A DNA stretch of 64,000 nucleotides, from contig NZ_JABBGE010000018.1 in NCBI RefSeq assembly GCF_012927245.1, positions 1 through 64,000 of the forward strand. Reading direction: 5' to 3'. Every line of letters begins with the position of its first letter. Position 1 is the stretch's first letter. This DNA comes from Streptomyces sp. R302 (GTDB taxonomy: Bacteria; Actinomycetota; Actinomycetes; Streptomycetales; Streptomycetaceae). The position numbers were made by a program, and so were the translations under genes. The notes beneath the pieces were generated by a model that worked only from the letters and a program-made list of their open reading frames with translations, was not told where the DNA came from and ran no database searches. Shown here piece by piece: positions 58,631-64,000 of the stretch.

Positions 58631-60715
58631 ATGACCGAAGACGATCCGCGGGCGCACGGTGGCGGGATCGGTCCCGCCGAGTGGCTCGCCATGAACCGGA
58701 CCGGCAGTTTCGACTGGGATCTCGACACGGGCACCATCGATGTCGACGCGTCCGGGCTGCTGGTCTTCGGCATGTCCCCGGACGGCTTCGACGGCCTGCC
58801 GACGACCCTGGTGGCACGGCTCGACCCGGCGGAACGGCTGCGCCTCGACCATGTCGTGCGGGCGGCGGTGACCAGCGGGGAGTCCTCGTACAGCACCCAT
58901 TTCCCGATCCCGCAGGACGACGGGACACCCCATTGGACGCATGTGCTCGCGCGGATCCTGCGGGACGAGGACGGGCGGGCGCACCGGATCGTCGGGGCGG
59001 TGCGGGACACCACGGCCGAGGTGTCGCACGCGGCCTTCGTGCAGCAGCTGGAGAAGCGCCGCGAGATGCAGACGAGCATCGTCGAGCGGACCACGCACGC
59101 GCTGTCGCGGGCGGTGACCGTGGACGACGTGACGGCCGCGCTGACCGGTCCCGGCGGCCTCGCGCGGCTCGGCGCGGACGGGCTCGCGCTCGGTCTCGTC
59201 GAGAACGGCTCGCTGAACGTGATCGCGCTGAGCGGCGACTCCCTGGACGTCCTCGACGGGCTGCGGCTGCGGCGGCTCGACCCGGGGCTGCCGCTGGCGG
59301 AGGCCGTGCTGAGCGGCCGGCCGAGGTTCGTGTCCTCGTTCGCCTCGCTCGGTCGGGACTTCCCCGAGCTCGCGCCGTATCTGGACCGGCTGCCGTTCCG
59401 CGCGGCCTGCTATCTGCCGCTGGTGGCGCAGGCGCGTTCGCTGGGCGGGATGGCGCTGTTCTACCGGGGCCGGACGGCGTTCACGGCGGACGAGCGGAAC
59501 CTGGCGCTCGGCCTGGCGGCGATCGTCGCCCAGTCGCTCCAGCGGGCCACCCTCTTCGACGAGGAGCGGGAGCTGGCCACCGGACTGCAGGAGACGATGC
59601 TGCCCCGCCGGATCCCGGAGATCACCGGCGGGGAGATCGCGGTCCGCTACCACGCGGCCTGGAGCGGCCGGCAGGTCGGCGGGGACTGGTACGACGTGAT
59701 CGCGCTGCCGCGCGGCCGGGTCGGGATCGTCGTCGGCGACGTCCAGGGCCACGACACCCACGCGGCGGCGATCATGGGGCAGCTGCGGATCGCGCTGCGG
59801 GCGTACGCGGGTGAGGGCCACGCCCCGTCGACGGTGCTGGCCCGGGCCTCCCGCTTCCTCGCCGAGCTGGACACCAACCGCTTCGCGACCTGCACCTACG
59901 CGCAGGTGGACCTGGCGAGCGGCACGGTGCGGGCGGTGCGCGCCGGGCACCTGGGGCCGCTGATCCGGCACACCGACGGGCGGGTGGGGCAGCCGAAGCT
60001 GCGCGGCGGGATGCCGCTGGGCCTCGCCACCGTGTTCGGCGAGGAGGAGTTCCCGGAGACCCGGCTCGACCTGGTGCCGGGCGAGACGCTGGTGCTGTGC
60101 ACGGACGGACTGGTCGAGCAGCCGGGCACCGACATCGAGGCGGGGCTCGCAGCCCTGTCGGAGGCGGTGAGCAGCGGGCCGCCGCAGGCGGAGGCGCTGG
60201 CCGACCACCTGTCGGAGCGGCTGTGGGAGCGGTGGGGCTCGGGCGACGACGTGGCCCTGCTCGTGCTGCGGCGGAGCCCCGACCCCGGTACGCAGCGGGC
60301 GCCGCGCATCCACCAGTACATCCACCAGGCCGACCCGCAGGGCCTCTCGGACGCGAGGGCGGCGGTGGGGCAGGCGCTGCGGGACTGGGGCATGCCGGAA
60401 CTCTCCGACGACGCCGAGCTGTTGACCGGCGAACTGCTCGTGAACGTGCTGCTGCACACCGAGGGTGGCGCGGTGCTCACCCTGGAGGTGCTGCCCGAGC
60501 CGGTGCGGCGGGTGCGGCTCTCGGTGCAGGACCGGTCGAGCGCCTGGCCCCGGCGGCGCACCCCGGGCGAGGCGGCGACCTCGGGCCGCGGACTGCTCCT
60601 CATGGACGCGCTGGCCTCGCGCTGGGGCGTGGAGCCGCGCGGCGAGGGCAAGGCGGTGTGGTGCGAGATCGGCCCGGCGCGGGTGGGTGCGGACGCCCCG
60701 CGCCCGGGCGGCTGA
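58631..60715 (+). CDS. PAS/GAF/SpoIIE phosphatase with C-terminal HATPase domain
   Basis: A 694-residue regulator. PAS domain (about 15-130, NRTGSFDWDLDTGTIDVDAS), GAF domain (about 150-325), SpoIIE-type PP2C phosphatase (about 345-550: GRQVGGDWYDVIALP, GIVVGDVQGHDTHAA, VLCTDGLVEQPG, GSGDDVALLVLRR) and a HATPase_c anti-sigma-kinase-like domain (TGELLVNVLLHTEGGAVLTL to GRGLLLMDALA). Such proteins control sigma factors through anti-sigma antagonists. Start ATG 58631 follows seven G. It is 10 bp from the next gene. Confidence 0.94.
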   Translation: MTEDDPRAHGGGIGPAEWLAMNRTGSFDWDLDTGTIDVDASGLLVFGMSPDGFDGLPTTLVARLDPAERLRLDHVVRAAVTSGESSYSTHFPIPQDDGTPHWTHVLARILRDEDGRAHRIVGAVRDTTAEVSHAAFVQQLEKRREMQTSIVERTTHALSRAVTVDDVTAALTGPGGLARLGADGLALGLVENGSLNVIALSGDSLDVLDGLRLRRLDPGLPLAEAVLSGRPRFVSSFASLGRDFPELAPYLDRLPFRAACYLPLVAQARSLGGMALFYRGRTAFTADERNLALGLAAIVAQSLQRATLFDEERELATGLQETMLPRRIPEITGGEIAVRYHAAWSGRQVGGDWYDVIALPRGRVGIVVGDVQGHDTHAAAIMGQLRIALRAYAGEGHAPSTVLARASRFLAELDTNRFATCTYAQVDLASGTVRAVRAGHLGPLIRHTDGRVGQPKLRGGMPLGLATVFGEEEFPETRLDLVPGETLVLCTDGLVEQPGTDIEAGLAALSEAVSSGPPQAEALADHLSERLWERWGSGDDVALLVLRRSPDPGTQRAPRIHQYIHQADPQGLSDARAAVGQALRDWGMPELSDDAELLTGELLVNVLLHTEGGAVLTLEVLPEPVRRVRLSVQDRSSAWPRRRTPGEAATSGRGLLLMDALASRWGVEPRGEGKAVWCEIGPARVGADAPRPGG

Positions 60716-60725
60716 GGAGCCCGGC

Positions 60726-61754
60726 GTGGACCCCGTGGCGGCGCTGAACCGGATCGCCTTCCTCCTGGAGCGCGGCGGCGCCCCGGCGTACCGGGCGCGG
60801 GCCTTCCGCACGGCCGCGACGGCGGTGGAGGCACTGCCCGAGGGCGAGGCGGAGCGCCGGGCGGCGGCGGGCACCTTGGAGGCCCTGAAGGGGGTGGGGC
60901 CGAAGACGGCGGCGGTGGTGCGGGAGGCCCTGGAGGGCCGGGTTCCGGACTATCTCGCCGACCTGGAGAGGGAGTTGGCGGATTCCCTGGACGTGGAGCC
61001 GGAGCGCCCGGAGCTCGGGCGCGAGTTGCGGGCGGCGCTGCGCGGCGACTGCCACCTCCACTCGGACTGGTCGGACGGCGGGGCGTCGATCGAGGCGATG
61101 GGCCGGGCGGCGATCGAACTCGGCCACGACTGGGCGGTTCTGACGGACCATTCGCCACGCCTGACGGTCGCCCGCGGCCTGTCGCCGGAACGCCTCCGGG
61201 AGCAACTGGACGTGGTGGCGGAGCTGAACGAGCGGTGGGCGCCCTTCCGGCTCCTCACCGGCATCGAGTGCGACATCCTCGACGACGGCTCCCTCGACCA
61301 GGAGCCCGGACTCCTCGACCGGCTCGACCTGGTGGTGGGCTCGGTCCACTCGAAGCTGCGGATGGACGCACGGGCGATGACCCGGCGGATGGAGACGGCG
61401 GTGCGGAACCCGCTGATGGACGTCCTCGGCCACTGCACCGGCCAGCTGGTCGCGGGCGGCCGGCTGCGTCCCGAGTCGGAGTTCGACGCGGAGCGGGTCT
61501 TCGCGGCGTGCGCGGAGTCGGGCACGGCCGTCGAGATCAACAGCCGCCCGGAACGGCTCGACCCGCCGCGCCGGCTGCTGCGGCAGGCCGTGGAGGCGGG
61601 CGCGTACCTCGCCGTCGACACGGACGCCCACGCCCCCGGTCAGCTGGCCTGGCAGCTCCTCGGCTGCGCCCGGGCCGAGGAGTGCGGCGTACCGACCGAG
61701 CGGGTGGTCAACACCTGGGACGCGGAGGGGTTGCTGGCGTGGACGCGCCGGTGA
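60726..61754 (+). CDS. PHP-domain protein with PolX-like helix-hairpin-helix N-terminus
   Basis: A 342-residue protein. The N-terminal 95 residues (IAFLLERGGAPAYRARAFRT, LKGVGPKTAAVVREALEG) match the HhH region of family X DNA polymerases. The PHP phosphoesterase follows with metal ligands in DCHLHSDWSDGG, VLTDHSP, GIECDIL, HCTG and DTDAHAP. The polymerase palm itself is absent. Related proteins lack polymerase activity and may be nucleases or phosphatases. GTG 60726 follows GAGGAG. Confidence 0.9.
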   Translation: MDPVAALNRIAFLLERGGAPAYRARAFRTAATAVEALPEGEAERRAAAGTLEALKGVGPKTAAVVREALEGRVPDYLADLERELADSLDVEPERPELGRELRAALRGDCHLHSDWSDGGASIEAMGRAAIELGHDWAVLTDHSPRLTVARGLSPERLREQLDVVAELNERWAPFRLLTGIECDILDDGSLDQEPGLLDRLDLVVGSVHSKLRMDARAMTRRMETAVRNPLMDVLGHCTGQLVAGGRLRPESEFDAERVFAACAESGTAVEINSRPERLDPPRRLLRQAVEAGAYLAVDTDAHAPGQLAWQLLGCARAEECGVPTERVVNTWDAEGLLAWTRR

Positions 61755-61784
61755 CGTGACGCGACGGCCCGGCGGGGGCGGGCG

Positions 61785-63182
61785 TCAGGCGCGCTGCCAG
61801 ACCGTGGTGGCGTTGCAGAACTCCTTGATGCCGTGGCCGGACAGCTCGCGCCCGTAGCCGGAGCGCTTGACGCCGCCGAAGGGGAGCGCGGGGTGGGAGG
61901 CGGTCATGCCGTTGACGAATACGCCGCCGGCCTGGAGGTCGCGGACGAAGAGGTCGACGTCCTCGTCGCGACGGGTCCACACGTTGGAACTCAGCCCGAA
62001 CGGCGAGTCGTTGGCAACGGCCACCGCCTCCTCCGCGTCCCGGACCGGGTAGACGGTGGCGACCGGGCCGAAGGTCTCCTCCTGGTGGATCCGCATGGCG
62101 GGGGTGATGCCGGTGAGGACGGTGGGGCGGTAGTACCAGCCGCGGGCGAGCGCCGGTCCGTCGGGCCGGGCGCCGCCGCACAGGACGTGGGCGCCCTTGC
62201 GTACGGCGTCGTCGACGAGCTCCTCCAGGTCGGCGCGGCCCTTCTCGGTGGCGAGCGGGCCGACGTCGGTGGACTCTTCGAGGGGGTCGCCGACCGTGAG
62301 GGCGTTCATGGCTGCGGTGAAGCGCTCGGTGAAGTCCTCGTACACGTCCCGGTGGACGAGGAAGCGCTTGGCGGCGATGCAGGACTGGCCGTTGTTCTGC
62401 ACGCGCGCGGTGACGGCGGTCTTCACGGCCCGGACGATGTCCGCGGAGGGCATCACGATGTACGGGTCGCTGCCGCCGAGCTCCAGGACGGTCTTCTTGA
62501 CGACGTCGCCGGCGACGGAGGCGACGGCCCGGCCGGCGGGCTCGCTGCCGGTGAGGGTGGCGGCGGCCACGCGCGGGTCGCGGAGGACCCCCTCGACCTC
62601 GGCGGAGCCGATGAGGAGGGTCTGGAAGCAGCCGTCGGGGTATCCGGCGCGGCGGAAGAGGTCGCCGAGGTAGAGCGCGGTCCTGGGCACGTTGGAGGCG
62701 TGCTTGAGGAGGCCGGTGTTCCCGGCCATGAGCGCGGGCGCGGCGAAGCGGATCACCTGCCACAGGGGGAAGTTCCAGGGCATGACGGCGAGGACGGGAC
62801 CGAGCGGCCGGTAGTGGACGCGGGCGCGGTCGGCGCCCGCGTCGCGGACGTCGCTCTCGGCCGGATGCTCGTCGGCGAGCAGTTCGGCCGCGTGCTTGGC
62901 GTACCAGCGCATGGTCTTGGCGCACTTGCCGGCCTCGGCGCGGGAGGCGGTGAGGGGTTTGCCCATCTCCAGGGTCATGGTGCGGGCGATGTCCTCGGTG
63001 TCCTCGTCGAGGAGGGTGGCGGCGGCGCGCAGCAGCCGGGCCCGCTCGGCGAAGGGGGTGGTGCGCCACTGGCGGAAGGCCTCGTGGGCGGCGGCGATCC
63101 GCCGCTCGACCTCCTCCGGTCCGTGCGCGTCGTAGGTGCGCAGCGTCTCGCCGGTGGCGGGGTTCACGGTGGCGATGGCCAT
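61785..63182 (-). CDS. gabD: NAD(P)-dependent succinate-semialdehyde-type dehydrogenase
   Basis: A 465-residue aldehyde dehydrogenase. The catalytic Cys is in VQNNGQSCIAAKRF, the general base Glu in KKTVLELGGSDPYIVM, the cofactor motif in VMPWNFPLWQVIRFAAPALM and TLTGSEPAGRAV, and the C-terminal HPALPFGGVKRSGYGREL is typical of GabD/Sad proteins. It oxidises an aldehyde, probably succinate semialdehyde or a relative. Start ATG 63180-63182. Confidence 0.92.
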   Translation of the reverse strand: MAIATVNPATGETLRTYDAHGPEEVERRIAAAHEAFRQWRTTPFAERARLLRAAATLLDEDTEDIARTMTLEMGKPLTASRAEAGKCAKTMRWYAKHAAELLADEHPAESDVRDAGADRARVHYRPLGPVLAVMPWNFPLWQVIRFAAPALMAGNTGLLKHASNVPRTALYLGDLFRRAGYPDGCFQTLLIGSAEVEGVLRDPRVAAATLTGSEPAGRAVASVAGDVVKKTVLELGGSDPYIVMPSADIVRAVKTAVTARVQNNGQSCIAAKRFLVHRDVYEDFTERFTAAMNALTVGDPLEESTDVGPLATEKGRADLEELVDDAVRKGAHVLCGGARPDGPALARGWYYRPTVLTGITPAMRIHQEETFGPVATVYPVRDAEEAVAVANDSPFGLSSNVWTRRDEDVDLFVRDLQAGGVFVNGMTASHPALPFGGVKRSGYGRELSGHGIKEFCNATTVWQRA

Positions 63183-63265
63183 GGCCTTCTCCTCCTGCGT
63201 CGGCCCCCACGGGAAACCTCCCGCTTCCGGGACGCGAACGCAAGGGGGGCGGGTGCGGTGGGGTG

Positions 63266-63283
63266 ACGCACGCGCGCGTGCGT
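63266..63283. repeat. CACGCGCGCGTG palindrome, copy 3 (between thuA-like and gabD)
   Basis: The 12-mer at 63269-63280 is extended to a perfect 18-bp palindrome. It lies 87 bp upstream of the gabD start and 8 bp downstream of the ThuA-like stop. Confidence 0.8.
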
Positions 63284-63291
63284 TCCCCGCG

Positions 63292-63954
63292 CTACCGGAC
63301 GAGCCAGGCGAGGGCGCCGTCGAGGTGGGCGCGGAAGGCGGGGTCGCGGTACGCCTCCGGGGTGTGTCCGAGGGCGGTGAAGAGGAAGCGGCCCCGGTCG
63401 ACGGTCCGGCACCAGGCGAGCGGGTGGTCGTCGCCGAGCGTGCCGCCCTCGTACGCGGCCTCGTCGGCGCGCAGCAGGACGCGGGCGCCCGGCACGCGCG
63501 GGTGGGAGGTGTACTCGTACCACTCGTCGGTCCACTCCCAGCGGGGCGGCAGCGGGGCGCAGGCGGGGTGCGCGGGGTCCTCGACGAGGACGGCGCCGGG
63601 TTGGAGCGGGGGGTGGCCGGCGAAGCGGGTGCCGAGGAGCTCGCCGTAGAAGGGCCAGTCGGGTTCGGCGTTGGCGGCGGCGTGCACGGCGAGGAGGGCT
63701 CCGCCGCCGCGCAGGTACGCCTCCAGGGCGGTGCGGCCGTCGGGGGTGAGGACGGTGCCGGTGGTGGAGAGCAGCACGACGAGGGCGCGGCCTGTGAGCC
63801 CCTCGGCGGTGAAGGCGGCGGGGTCCTCGGTGGTCTCGGCGGTGCGGCCGCGGGCGGCGGCGAGCTCGGTGAGTGCGGCGGCGCCGTCGGGGATGGAGTC
63901 GTGGCGGTAGCCGGCGGTGCGGGTGTAGACGAGGACGTCGGGGGTGGGCGGCAC
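63292..63954 (-). CDS. ThuA-domain protein
   Basis: A 220-residue glutamine-amidotransferase-fold protein of the ThuA family (trehalose-utilisation-like): TPDVLVYTRTAGYRHDSIPD, RALVVLLSTTGTVLTPDGRT, GGALLAVHAAANAEPDWPFY, GTRFAGHPPLQPGAVLVEDP, WTDEWYEYTSHPRVPGARVL, DHPLAWCRTVDRGRFLFTAL, GHTPEAYRDPAFRAHL. The start is GTG 63952-63954 with AGGAG upstream. Complete; its role is probably in carbohydrate metabolism, as in relatives. Confidence 0.88.
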   Translation of the reverse strand: MPPTPDVLVYTRTAGYRHDSIPDGAAALTELAAARGRTAETTEDPAAFTAEGLTGRALVVLLSTTGTVLTPDGRTALEAYLRGGGALLAVHAAANAEPDWPFYGELLGTRFAGHPPLQPGAVLVEDPAHPACAPLPPRWEWTDEWYEYTSHPRVPGARVLLRADEAAYEGGTLGDDHPLAWCRTVDRGRFLFTALGHTPEAYRDPAFRAHLDGALAWLVR

Positions 63955-64000
63955 GCGGAGCTCCTGGGGTCGGGTGGTCGGCTGCCGGGCGGGTCACCGA

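Noticed and set aside
1..64000. CRISPR arrays, rRNA or tRNA genes.
   Set aside because: No regularly spaced identical repeats with unique spacers and no conserved RNA-gene motifs were found on reading; the heptad arrays have no spacers.

Overview
The window is very G+C-rich DNA with strong G/C third-codon bias, GTG and TTG starts, short 4-bp (ATGA/GTGA) gene overlaps, and families typical of Streptomyces (DUF5709, DUF6480, DUF6232 and DUF6528 proteins, SpoIIE-type PAS/GAF phosphatase, MoxR/VWA pair, DyP-encapsulin pair). It is most simply a piece of a Streptomyces chromosome. No rRNA, tRNA, CRISPR array or biosynthetic megasynthase was seen.

Left edge (1-2.5 kb): the end of an integrated mobile element. 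A truncated IS5-like transposase end, a strong hairpin and a large serine recombinase gene abut the 3' third of a phenylacetate-CoA ligase gene, so the element appears to have integrated inside paaK. From 2.5 to 25.6 kb lies mostly housekeeping and accessory metabolism: a secreted DUF6528 protein, an HxlR regulator divergent from an imine-reductase-like dehydrogenase, two AMP-forming acyl-CoA synthetases, a secreted Ntn-type acylase, a ChaA antiporter, a FAD/Rieske oxidoreductase, nitronate monooxygenase, a serine hydrolase, an MFS exporter, a dead IS5-family copy with CTAG flanks, a LysR regulator, the threonine-to-glycine operon tdh-kbl, and a Sfp-type phosphopantetheinyl transferase. Three non-coding arrays built on a degenerate 7-bp unit (GGATCCA/G) lie in this stretch, each just 5' of a gene start. 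They are the most unusual structure I found.

From 25.6 to 48.2 kb are several compact operons: mpaB with a Ser/Thr kinase carrying kinesin-light-chain-type repeats; a MoxR ATPase with a VWA/HExxH protein and a 503-residue unknown; a Gre-like factor followed by a membrane protein; a NTF2-like gene divergent from an apparently leaderless LysR gene; a DyP peroxidase with an encapsulation tail, its encapsulin shell and a DUF1345 membrane protein in one coupled operon; an FdhF/YdeP oxidoreductase; a ClpC-type unfoldase; a DsbA-like protein; and a membrane-anchored lipid kinase.

From about 48.3 to 57.0 kb is a probable genomic island. A 22-bp direct repeat marks both ends, and the right copy is the last codons of an acyl-CoA dehydrogenase gene. 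Inside are small coupled orphan genes, a SpoIIAA-like protein, TerD, a broken secreted ParB-like protein, a lipoprotein HNH nuclease with a coupled small partner, a chimeric channel/ATPase remnant, a CASTOR/POLLUX-type channel and a VOC fragment. Several of these genes carry indels at homopolymer runs. Whether these are real decay or assembly errors cannot be decided from the sequence alone.

The right end (57-64 kb) returns to ordinary chromosome: a KstR-box-preceded acyl-CoA dehydrogenase, a small conserved protein, a PAS/GAF/SpoIIE/HATPase phosphatase, a PolX-like PHP protein, a succinate-semialdehyde-type dehydrogenase and a ThuA-domain protein.
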